The notes beneath the pieces were generated by a model, which was given only the letters and a program-made list of their open reading frames with translations, did no database searches and had not been told where the DNA came from. A stretch of 64,000 nt of DNA from positions 13,455,125 to 13,519,124 of the forward strand of contig NC_084599.1 in NCBI RefSeq assembly GCF_033807715.1, given 5' to 3'. The DNA comes from Cololabis saira. Taxonomy: Eukaryota; Chordata; Actinopteri; Beloniformes; Belonidae. Positions within the stretch are counted from its first letter, which is position 1. Each line of letters starts with the position of its first letter. A program made the position numbers and the translations under genes. Of the stretch, positions 25,563 through 36,600 are shown in pieces.

Positions 25563-26681
25563 TTTGAAATTCCACTTCTTTCCTGAATGAAAAGAATACA
25601 CAGAAATATATCACTGGATCGGTTATAAAGCTTTTGAATCTTTTTTTTTTCTCAAGTTTTTGTTTTCATTTCATTTTTCAGTTTAGTTTCAGTTAGTTTA
25701 ACAAACACATTAGTAGTTTCAGTTTTGAAAAATGTATTTGTTTTAGTCCTAGTTTTTAAAGTATTGACCTACAGATAAAATCTATAATTAAAGAATCCTA
25801 TCAACAATGCCATGAATCTTTTATTCTTTCTTTTGAATAATCATAAATAATTAGTTAGTAATTAGAAAGTTAGTTTTGCATTGTTAAAAGTTTTAATTTT
25901 ATGCAAATAGTTTGCTGTTATTTTTATTTAGTTAGGTAGATTCTTTTGTCACTGTGGGTTCGGTTATAGACTATAGACTGATGCGCATCAGATCACATGT
26001 TTAGATGCCATTCAAAGCTGAAATTATTTTAACAACTTTCACAAGTAATGTTGCAATTTATAATAGTAATTACTGCTCATCTCTGATTGCTTCACTGCAT
26101 GTAGAGCATTGCTAACACTCATCCATCCATTTAAATGTATATTTTAACTTTCAACATATGTATGTGTAGAAGACAAATATCTAACTAATTCAACTAACCA
26201 TGTGCCTGCTGCACATTCCAACTTAGGTCATACTGATTACTAACTTCAATGCACAAAAATCCACTTCTTCACTTTTCAGTTTACCCATATCGATGTGAAA
26301 TTATCGAGTGCCTTTTTTATATAAGGCAACATCATACAGTAAACAGAATATAAATAACGTTGTTTCAATCCCACACTTTAACGCACTTTAACGCATGAGC
26401 TTGCGGTCTCTATATCACGTTGTTCCTTCGTCACACTCTCTGTGCAGCAGCTGACTGTGCGTGAAATTGTAGCAGTTGTCAAATCAAAGTAAAAAGTAAT
26501 TAAGCTTTGCCATTTACCTAGTCAACGTTTTACTCCTAAAGGTTTCCGTCGACGACTGCAGGAGTCCGACAGAAATTAGTCACTCCTCAGGATGCAGTTT
26601 TACGACCCCATTCATCGTACTGCGGCTGCGCGGTTCCACATATAACTTGTAGTTCCTTACTGTTGCATTACCAACACGTTA
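25563..26681 (-). promoter_or_regulatory. scamp4 5' region with a candidate noncoding first exon
   Basis: The coding start lies only 7 bp before a splice donor, so the mRNA almost certainly has an upstream noncoding exon. On the minus strand a donor GACTAG|GTAAAT occurs at 26518/26517. The sequence before it (26518 to about 26640) is richer in CG than its surroundings, a plausible exon 1 and promoter. The stretch 25600-26400 is AT-rich intron-like DNA with nothing else recognised. Inference only. Confidence 0.35.
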
Positions 26682-26774
26682 GTGGCCCAAAGAACTACAA
26701 GACCCAGACGTCATATCAGCGGCAATCGGAAAACGCCTGACTACAACATGACCCGTGATATGACCCTCCTGCAA

Positions 26775-26840
26775 ATGGATCCAACCTTTTATAATAGATC
26801 CATGGATCCAACCGTTTTCTTTAATACATCCATGGATCCA
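26775..26840. repeat. Short tandem repeat of about 28-30 bp containing ATGGATCCAACC
   Basis: The word ATGGATCCAACC occurs at about 26775, 26803 and 26832 with similar spacers ending in ATCC. The repeat creates an artificial open frame over 26682-26885 that has no family resemblance. Confidence 0.7.
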
Positions 26841-27355
26841 ACCCACCCAGGCCTAATCTGTTTGAATTTTACAGCAACACTATAACTCTTCTCGATATGT
26901 TTTTAAACACTCACGTCAATAAAAATTGGAGATGGTAAAGGTTACAAACGTATACAATACAATGACATACTAAAAATTACTTTTGATAACTATTGTACAG
27001 ATAAACCAGCATAGTTGTATTCCACTATACTTTTTGATATCTATCTTGTTTTTTACTTCACCACTTCACACAACATGGCAACCTGATATATGAAAGTTGA
27101 ATTTTGGGCCAATCAGAACAGGCCAAGGGGCGTGTGTGATGAAAGACGGTCTGACAACAAGAGTGTAGAATGGTGTTGAATAAAGTATCGTTATTAATTG
27201 AAAACAGCATATCACAAAACCACTGGAACTAATCTTTTTTTCCTGTTAATTTCAAAGCGCCCGACATAGAAGGTGAGCTTGAAAAAAAATCAAGCTTTTC
27301 AATTAAAGTTAGAAAAAAATGGCGCTCCAATGGAACAGCAAAATGTTGCAAGAAC

Positions 27356-28926
27356 TTTTTTTTTCTTTATTGAACACAATAAAACATAGAACAGTAATTA
27401 AACATCTTCTCGTAAGGATGATTGTATACTTAGTAGACATAATATGAGATGCTGTCAAATATAGAGCTATATAGAAAAACAATTAACGATATATTGAAAT
27501 AAAAGACAAACAGGGGTTTTTATAAAGTGCAACTATAAAAGTATTACAGTATTTAAAATCAGGCAAACAAAAGTACCAAAAAGAGGAGAAAGGACTGAGG
27601 CATGCAGCAAAAAAAGCAGAAAACAAGATATATCGTCACAAATCTTTTTAGCCATTTTGTTGGAGTCTATTTTTCTTAGGGATAAGAAGAATAACTTAAA
27701 ATCATTTAAAAACCAATCAAAGGAGGGTTTGCTATTCCTCCACTTACTACAATGAATATGATATTTACCCATGAGAATAACTATATTTATTATGTCAGAT
27801 ACATTCGACTTCAAGTTATCTATATAGAAAAAAATATGAGAGATATCAAAGACTGGTATGTCCTCTATTCTAAGTAGTAACCAGTTTCTTAATTCTAACC
27901 AGAAGTTTCTGGACACAGGACACAGGAAAAACATATGTTCTAAAGTTTCATCTGCTACATTACAGAAAGCACATTGATCAACTTGGAACTTGAATCTTTT
28001 TTTAAGGAATTCTGCAACCGGGTACACTTTATACAATATTTTAAAGTGAGTTTCCTTAATATTTGAGGAAATGGGCCATCTAATATATTTAGAATGAGCT
28101 TTAATCAACATAGACACAGTTATTTTCTCATTCTCTTGAGGTTTAAATCCTCGGTTATAACCATAAAATACTATTGATTTCCAGGCAGCATTTATCACTT
28201 TGTTATTACACTTATTATCATATCATATTATCAAGTAACACTCGTTAATCAACAATTTTGGTAGTATCGATTTAACACTTGAATATAACAAAGTATTTTT
28301 GATTAATTGAAGGAGTGGGATGGGAATTGCTTTACAAATCTTATTATATTCCCTCTACAATTTATTTTATATTTTTCTAACCAAGCCCTGTAGTCCAAAA
28401 GACCTCCATCAGAATCCACCATATCCTTTACAAACAAAATGCCTTTCTCATACCAGTCTCTCTTAAATATTGATTTTCTATTTACTATGATTACTCTATT
28501 ATTCCATAACACAGATCCACGTGGGGAGAAATTAAGAGTGAATATCATTTTCCAGTATTGGAGAATTTGTTTGTGGAAATTAGATAGCTTAATGGGCACC
28601 TTGTGTAGTTCAAAATCACATTTTAGAAGGAATTCGAGCCCTCCTGTTCTTTCAAACAGGAGGTGCGTCAGGCAGAAATGCCCAGCAGGAAGAACACCTA
28701 TCCTGTATTTCCAAACAAACAAGGATCTGGGAATATGGAACCACATGGACTCTGGCTGTGACAAATATGTTTTCAACCATTTAATCTTAAGAGTTCCAAC
28801 CATTGATTCAAAATCTAAAGCTATAATGCCACCATTCGCATACTCTTTAACTAATTGAGATCTTTTAATATAATGGGTTTTGTTTTTCCATAAAAACTGA
28901 AAGATAATAGAATTAGGAACAGCAAC
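27356..28926 (-). mobile_element. 5'-truncated Tx1-type (L1-like) LINE, inactive
   Basis: Read on the minus strand, 28926 to 28303 encodes the C-terminal part of an L1/Tx1-like polymerase (IIFQFLWKNKTHYI, GSVLWNNRVI), and 28198 to 27533 continues in another frame with a reverse-transcriptase-associated zinc-binding region (CAFCNVADETLEHMFFLCP). The frame change near 28200-28300 and the missing 5' half show it is dead. The minus-strand 3' end is an A tail, seen as T at 27356-27363. A perfect 14-bp target duplication AATGTTGCAAGAAC flanks it (27342-27355 and 28927-28940), which fixes the insertion boundaries. The neighbouring bases GGAACAGCA are also similar on both sides, so the duplication may originally have been longer. 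Confidence 0.92.
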
Positions 28927-29021
28927 AATGTTGCAAGAACGTTCACGTGATGTTCGCCTTTTACCAGAATTTTGAAGAGAAAAAGAAAATACAGCGTATT
29001 TTATTTAGTGACATAACCAGC

Positions 29022-29830
29022 CGACAGAGGGGCGGTAAAGCACCTCGGACCGGATCGCTGACCCCATTGAGAAGAAGAAGAAGCGGCAGCGGCAGGGCGT
29101 TATACTCTAGATCCATGGTTATACTGGGTGGAGGAGAGTAAGCCAGAAGAAGTGGTGATTTGCTCAGACTCTGCAGCAGCCCTGAAAGCCATAAAAAGTA
29201 ATAGTTGTCAGTCTAGACCAGATATACTAAATGAAAAACTATTAGTGTTGTTTCGACTTGAGAAACTGCAGTGTATGGTGAAATTTATGTGGGTACCAGG
29301 GCATGCCGGAGTCATAGGGAATGAAGTAGCTGATAGGGTGGCGAAAGCAGCACTAAAGTGAGATGGTGTGGATGTTGAGATCCCACTAGGAAAGGCTGAG
29401 TATAGGTCTAAAATCAAGGAGGGAATTTGGAGAGAGTGGCAGGAAATTTGGGAGGAGGAGGAAAGAGGGAGGCACCTTTTTAATATTCAGCCGAAGGTCA
29501 AGACTTCATATTACTATTCTGGAAGTCGAGTTGATGTGGTTAAATTGACTGGTTTGAGGCTGCGGCACTGTGGGCTACATAAGAGCTTATTAGTAGTAGG
29601 GAAACATCCAAGTGGGTTGTGCGAGTGTGGGAGGCCGGAAACAGTTCAACATGTTCTGATGAAGTGTAAAAAGTATTCTGCAGAAAGGAGTATTTTATAT
29701 AGAACCTAGTTAGATCTAGGTTTATTTTGTTTTTCTGTTAGAATATTACTCGGCCAACATGAGGACCACCAATTGATAGCAAGGGCAGTCATACGTTTTC
29801 TGCATGCCACTGGGCTTTATTTGATTTGAT
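29022..29830 (+). mobile_element. I/Nimb-like LINE fragment with RNase H domain, inactive
   Basis: From 29137 the + strand encodes the end of an RNase H domain: ICSDSAAALKAI carries a catalytic aspartate and WVPGHAGVIGNEVAD the conserved histidine and aspartate. An in-frame TGA at 29359-29361 interrupts it. The same frame continues to 29709 with a zinc-knuckle-like CECGRPETVQHVLMKCKKY. The 3' end runs into a TTGAT/TTTGA repeat at about 29818. Sequence just before (29022-29092, GGGCGGTAAAGCACC then GAAGAAGAAG) resembles the 5' end of such elements, which would make this an internally deleted copy. Clade assignment comes from the RNase H plus C-terminal zinc motif and is moderately sure. Confidence 0.75.
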
Positions 29831-30600
29831 TTGATTTGATCTTTATTCATCTTGAACAAAACAATAAAAAAAACACACCATACATCAACAACAATAATAA
29901 AGCACAACCAGTTTTGTTCAAGAAGGGACAGGAAGAAGCAAATGCTTATCTAGTCCGGCCCCTTCTTGCAATATAAGAATATCCGATATATAAAAGAATA
30001 ATAATAGCAATAACAATAATAATAATAATAACAACAATAATACATATATACAGTATATACCCTTCTTCTTGACATATAAAAGTATGTCAATATAAAAGTA
30101 ATTAAAAGACAAGTGAGTCAATAAAAGTAGCTAAAACGAAAGTCATCAAGCACAGTAGAGAAGAAAAAAAGTCAATGAAAAAAAAAAAAACAATCACCAT
30201 AATAAAAAAAGCATCATGCACAGAAGAAAAAAAAGACAATGAAAAAAAATAAAATAAAAAATCATGGTCATTATTACATCAAATGTTGGTAGTTCAGTAT
30301 GAGAATCTGCTTATAGCAGCGTTTGAATAGCCTGATGTTCTTGCAGACCTTCACACTTTCATCAAGACTGTTCCAGAGTGTTATACCATACACTGAAATG
30401 CACATCTTTTTCAATGTAGTATGAGCCATTGTCTGTTTAAAAGTGTGTTTATTCCTTTAAATCATGAATACCATCTCTTTTCCTAAATAACGTTTGGATG
30501 TTTCCAGGTAAACTATTGTTCCAGGCTTTAAACATGGTCTGTGCCGTTTTGAATTTCACCAAATCTGGAAACTTGAGCAAATAAGAATTCAAGAGTGACC
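29818..30600 (-). repeat. Noncoding LINE-tail-like repeat
   Basis: On the minus strand this stretch ends in AATAAAGATCAAATCAAAT, the A-rich tandem-tail style of fish non-LTR elements. The rest is AT-rich with A runs (30176-30190, 30241-30262) and encodes no protein motif. The family is not identified and the inner border is approximate. Confidence 0.45.
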
Positions 30601-30624
30601 TTTGAGAACTAATTCAGCCCCAAA

Positions 30625-30986
30625 CTACCAGAGGAGGGCAGTAATACGCTTGGATGCGTGGAAACTGCCGGAAACACAAAAGCAGGAGAAGAAGAAGCGG
30701 CAGCGGGACCAATCAGAGGAGGGTTCTCATAGGAGGAACAACTCCCGCCAATTCCGACTGGGGAGCGCGAGGCGGCAGCGGTGCTCCGGGACGGACGGCG
30801 GAGATGCGGGAAAACCTTTAACTATGTTCTTATAGCAAACAAACTAGTACCACACTTCTTTTAAGTTAGATACACGGCGTGTCCGCTGTCGGCGACCGGC
30901 TGCTGGTGCTGGAGTGGAGCTTGTTTGGCCTTTAACAGAGGTTTGACCGGCGGACGTCGAGCAGGAAGCCCCGGGCTAGAGTTGTG
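30625..30986 (+). promoter_or_regulatory. Putative chaf1a promoter and 5' UTR, partly transposon-derived
   Basis: The sequence becomes GC- and CpG-rich here. It holds a CCAAT box (ACCAATCAG, 30708-30716) and an E2F-like CTCCCGCC (30742-30749), suited to an S-phase gene. The left part (30625-30707: GAGGGCAGTAATACGC, then GAAGAAGAAGCGGCAGCGG) resembles the 5' end seen beside the I-like LINE at 29022-29092, sharing an exact 19-bp word. No TATA box is evident. Transcription start not determined. Confidence 0.55.
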
Positions 30987-33553
30987 ATGCTGGCGGCGGA
31001 GACTCCACCTGCAGCGGCCACCCCGCACCGGAGAGGTACGCTGTCCTGGAGCCTGGTTAAAGTACCAACAAGATGGTACCATATTTACCAGTATCCGTCT
31101 GAAGAGCCGCTTTGTTTGTAGGAAAGTTTACAAACAAAACGGTGACAGTAAAAGACTTCTTGGTTGCACAAAGGCAACTTTTAAGTCGGTGCCAGCAGTT
31201 TTGCCGTTTTATGTTGAGATTAACATTGTTACAAGCCAAACTTGAAAGGTTTTGGATGTACAAATATGTCATTAACTTATAATGTATACAGCTAAGCTGT
31301 TATATATACATGTATATACCAGTGGTGTGCTACATGCTAGTGGGGGCTGGTTTCATGTCAAATAACAAACATGGATGCTTAAAGACACACGTCTGCTTTA
31401 AACTGGTGGCAGTTTATTCTTACGTAGTTGTGCTTAACTCTTAAAAACGTCCTGTTCTGCTGTAGTTAGGGTTGCCAACTCCCTCAAAAATAACTGAGGG
31501 GAAGTTACGGCCGATTGCCTTCACCTTTCATGGCCTGGTGGATTTTTTAACCCCTTTTTTTGTGACTGAATCCATTTTTTTTAACTATTTGACTCGAAAA
31601 GTGCAAACAGAAAGTCTGTAGACAACTTGTAAACATATCTGTGCGCCAAAGGCCATGACTGTAGCTACAGTTGTAGTAAGACAGATAAATAACTTATGAA
31701 ATCAACAGCTCAATGCCATTTTCCATTGGTATTTATGACTATTGTTTGACTCTCTCAGTAATACGGGACAAAGTGCGTCTCTTTTCAGCTCAATACGGGA
31801 CGATTCCGTGTTTCCAGGGCAACCACCCTGTAGCTGTAGTTGCTTTAGGGCTGGTAGCTCTTTAGTAGCTCTGCTGCTCTGAAATGGTGACTGGTGTCGC
31901 ATTGATCATTAACGCCAGTGATAGTCCGACAATGCTGCTCCGATGTCCTTGATTAAACAGGTAAAGGTCGCAGCGTTGGCCTGTGTTATTACAGGCGGTT
32001 TTCAGGCGGCCGTCCTGGTGTTTATGGGCCAGCAGCCCGGGCTGGGCCTCTGGCTCACACCGGTTGGCGGGAGAGCAAATCAAACACGGCCACTACATCC
32101 ACCGACACACCGCGGTGTTGACACGACGACCGTACAAAGACCTGCGGGCCCAGAGAGGACTGCATTAGTACCAAAACACACAAGCTACATAGGCAGAGGC
32201 GTCAAAAGTATTCACATTCATTACTCAGGTAGAAGTATAGATACTAGAGTTTAAAAATACTCCTGTAGAAGTTGAAGTATCAACTCAAGTTTTTTACTCA
32301 AGTAAAAGTATAAAAGTACTGGTTTCAAAACTACTTAACGTATAAAAGTAAAAGTAATGTAAGGGGGGAAAAGCCATTAAGGACAAAAGCCATTGAAAAT
32401 GAATGCATCTTAGTATAATGCAAATATATTAAAGAACCATATATGTGTACTATTGAGCATTAACATGTGTTTCAGAGAGCAGGAGATATGATGACTACCT
32501 GCCTATAAGTATTGTAATGGTACAAAAAGTCAAACTTCAGAGGTGTGTTATCATTTATCCTAACCTTTATTGGAATGTACATCCAAGTTTAGTTGCAGGA
32601 ATCTGAGGGAACGGATGTAAGAACAAAACTGGACAAGAACATCTGAAACAACCACAACCAAATTCACTCTATCCGGATGGAGCAATTTAACTGGATAGTT
32701 TTTATTAAAGGCCGAAATGAAATAGAGTAACGAGGCTGTTTTTAAAATGTAAGGAGTAAAAAGTACAGATAATTGTGTGAAAATGTAAGGAGTAAAAGTA
32801 AAAGTCGTCTGAAAAATAATTACTCCAGTGAACCAAAATTTCTACTTAAGTAAGGTAACAAAGTATTTGTACTTTGTTACTTGACACCTCTGTACATAGG
32901 CATCAATAGGATGACACGAACCAAGGTTTTAACACATTTTAATGTTAATAAAAGTTGTATTTCACTGAGTGAGATTTAATTATTATCAAGTAATGGGGAT
33001 GGTTTTGGGCAGTGGGTGTCTAGGTTCAGTTGTTATGCCTTGTGTAATAAAACCAGCTGTTGTCAAAACTTTGTCATTTTTTTTAAAGATGTATTTGTTT
33101 GTTGGTTATATTGATGCCCATTCATTATGGTTTACTGGATTTAAAGAAAAAATGTAGACATTTCTATATTGTGATCTGCTTATGTTTTTCTTTTTCAGGT
33201 ATGGATTGTAAGTCGGGTAACAATGCTAACAAGAAACTAGTTCAAGGTAAATGTATTTAGTTTTTATTTTTAATTCACAGAAAAACTAAGCCCTCATGAA
33301 GTAGAAAAAGGGAGATTTTCAGAAATATTATTTGAACAGTCTTTGGGGCAAAACATGGAAAGGAAACATCAACTCACACAAAGTGAGTCAGCATAATGGT
33401 TTACAGTAAAATATATGGATACACCATTGATTTAAAAATAGAAGAAACCTCATTTTATTTTTCATTTTCCCCGAATAGAAAAGGTTAACAATAATATCTG
33501 TTTATTTGATCAGGATTATTTATGAATGCGAATTCTTATTGGGTTTTGTTTTT

Positions 33554-33605
<52 letters not shown>

Positions 33606-36600
33606 TGTTTGAAGAAGTACTTTTTCTGTGCCCGTCAGATTTTTTTTTTTCCTAGATTTACATCATCATTCAATATATTCTTTGAAATATTATTTTATGA
33701 ACAATATATAAAAAATGTGCGGCCTAAAATGTCAATTTTTCTGTTTGCAGCGCGTCTTCCTTTCAAACGGCTGAACCCTGAACCTAAAGAGAACCTGCCA
33801 CCTAAGCGCCCCTGTACCCATCCCTGCCCAGCCACTGCTGTCTCAGAACACAATGAAAATGAGTCCCCTCCACTCTCTGAGCGCAGCGGGCCACCTTTGG
33901 TTAATGGTCGTGGGCCACTTGATAGCTTCCTGAGCCGCAAGCGCCTTGCATCCGCTGATGAAAATGTGGTTATTGATCTGACGGAGGACAAGATATCATC
34001 CCCTATGAAGTGCCTTGTTTCAGCTGCTCCTGCACCTGCCTCTCCCTGTCTTCCTAAAAAGGACAAGCTTAACTGCAAAAACCAAACTGCCCCTTCTGTG
34101 AAACCCAGCTGTGCTAGTGACACTTCTGAAATACCCTCCGCAGACTCTGTTGTAATTAGTGATGAAGAAAATGAGGGGGAAGAAACAACCCCCAGCCCAC
34201 AGAATGATACAATGAGTTCTGAGAGTGAGCCAGAGGACCAGAGCGAGTCAGGAAATGTTTCCAGTTTAGGAAACGGATCCATTCAGTCGGCATCTTCAGA
34301 CAGCCCCATATCTGAAAGCTCAGCAGAAAAAAACAAAACGGATAACCAGACGCCCACCACTACACCTACAGTATGTATCACCTGTTATCTGGTTTTGTAA
34401 AATCACTAGGAAAGCTAAAGAAAATTGTTTTTGTGGACTTTTTACCCTATATTTATTCAATTCATAATGTGCAATTATTGTTACTTTGACACTTGAAAAT
34501 GCATTTAACATTTTAAAATCACTATCCAAAACTAGCAATGGAAATCTTTTATAAGTATTCATTATCGTATTTTGCAGACCATTAGGCGCACCGGCTTATA
34601 AGGCAATATCAATGAACAGGTCTATTTTCATACATATAACGCACCGGGTTATAAGGTGGATGATAAAACATATAGAGCAAAACAAAACAGTCTGGTAAGT
34701 TGAGCTTTATTCAACTCATTCACAATAACTCAGAATATTGTTCAGTTGTGACTGTAAATAATACAGAAAAATACTCACATTTTAAATCATTCGTCTTCCA
34801 CGAATCCACAAATTAAAAGTGGAGGAGGTAAGCGTCGTACTACGTCCTGTTCTCTGATTGGTTTATCTTTGCCAGTGACAGCGGACACCTGAAGTTAGTA
34901 TGACGTTGGAACAACGTTGTATTTCAGCGTTTGATTATAATTGGATTATGATACAGATTTGAAAATTAGGTTTTTAGCGTAAACCCAACATTGGCTTGAC
35001 ATCTAATTTATAGTAAGGTAACATTGACTACATGTTGGATGATGGTTACTTGCCAGCACTACATAATTAGTTATCCAACATTGTCTGACTTTGCAACCCG
35101 TATTCAACCAAAGACCGATTTTTATACAAGGTCCCTGTGTCATTACCTAATTGTGTCAGTCTTATTATAGTAATGCAGTGACTTTTCATTTTTAAAACAA
35201 TTATTTATCTGGTATGATGCTGGACAGCAACACATCAAATGGTGTCTTTTACCCCCGTCTCTCCTCAGTCGTTGAAGACCACACCCAAGATACCATCAGA
35301 TGAGAAAAAGATCAAAAGACGCTCACTGAAGGTGAGAGGAGGAATCTATTGTACCAGCTGTTAGTCTGAATGCCATTTATAATAATCTTGTAACAAGTTG
35401 GAAAAACCTGGGTTTCTCTTATGTGTAGAACATGATGCCTGTTGTATTGGGAGGTAGAAAAACTGAACATTTGTAATTTCAGAGCTTACAAGAACAAGAG
35501 GAAAGGCTTCGATTGCGAGAGGAGAAGGAGCGCCAGAAGGAAGAGGCCAAAGCTGAAAAAGAGAAGAAGAAAGAAGAAGCCCGTAAAATAAAAGAGGAAC
35601 GAGAAAGGGAAAAACGGGAGAAAAAGGAAAAGGATGACAGAGAGAAACGGGAGAAAAAAGAAAAAGAAGAAAAGGAAAAGGCAGATAGACTAAAAGAAAA
35701 AGAAGAACTGCGTAAATCTAAGTTAGAGTACGTAATGCATGAGCTTTGTTTTTCGGAAAATGTTTTTGTTTTCTCTCAATGTCATGGAATTGGATGATAT
35801 AAAAACAGACATTTTATGTTGTTGAAGTTGCATTTTACATTTGTATTAGGGCTAAGCTAGAAGAAAAGCGGAAGAAAGAAGAAGAGAAGCGAATGAAAGA
35901 AGAGGAAAAGCGGTTGAAAGAGGAAAAGGACGTAAGTCAGGCATAGGAATATTTATATAAACTATCTTAATGGTGTTAATGTCTTTTTAATGTAACAAAT
36001 TGATCATGGAATAATGTGTAGCATTTTGTTTGCTTCACAGCGTCTTAAAGCAGAAAAGGCTGAAATTACAAGGTTTCTACAGAAAGCCAAACTCCAACAA
36101 GCGCCAAAGGTTTGTAGATCTCCGACGTTATTGCAGTTGAATATTAATTTGGTTTCTTTCTTTATTATGAAAGTGGCTTCACATCTAAAGTTTGTCTTTT
36201 TTTTCTTTAAATAATAACCTTTTTATCAGTGTATATCTCATGAAACACAAATGAGTCCCTACTTTTAAACCCATCACTTACATTAGAAACAGTGAGCTGC
36301 TGTTCTTCTGGTGCGTGAAACTTCAGTCCCATTGTTTTTTTTTTTTTGTTCTCTTGTTTTGTTGTTTTTCCCTGAAAGCTTGTGATTATGTTGATGTGCA
36401 TGAGCGTAATATGTTATTTCAACTGAAATACATACCATTATCTTCTGTTCTGCTGTTCTCAACTATTTCATTCAATTTCTTAACATTAGTGATATCCCAT
36501 TTCCTTTTTTTAATTGCCTTTTTTTTTTTTTCCTTTCAGATGCTTGCAGCTGCTTGTGGGAAGTTTGCTCCATTTGAAATAAAAGGAAACATGACTCTGG

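Noticed and set aside
26682..26885. 67-codon open frame
   Set aside because: Caused by a short tandem repeat (MDPT-like units); no homologous domain.
28439..28858. 139-codon plus-strand open frame
   Set aside because: It is the antisense shadow of the Tx1-type LINE polymerase.
33522..33750. Apparent N-terminal extension of chaf1a exon 3
   Set aside because: It reads through the TA/CA microsatellite and a polypyrimidine tract. The real acceptor TTTGCAG ends at 33750 and joins exon 2 in frame to give QARLPFKRL.
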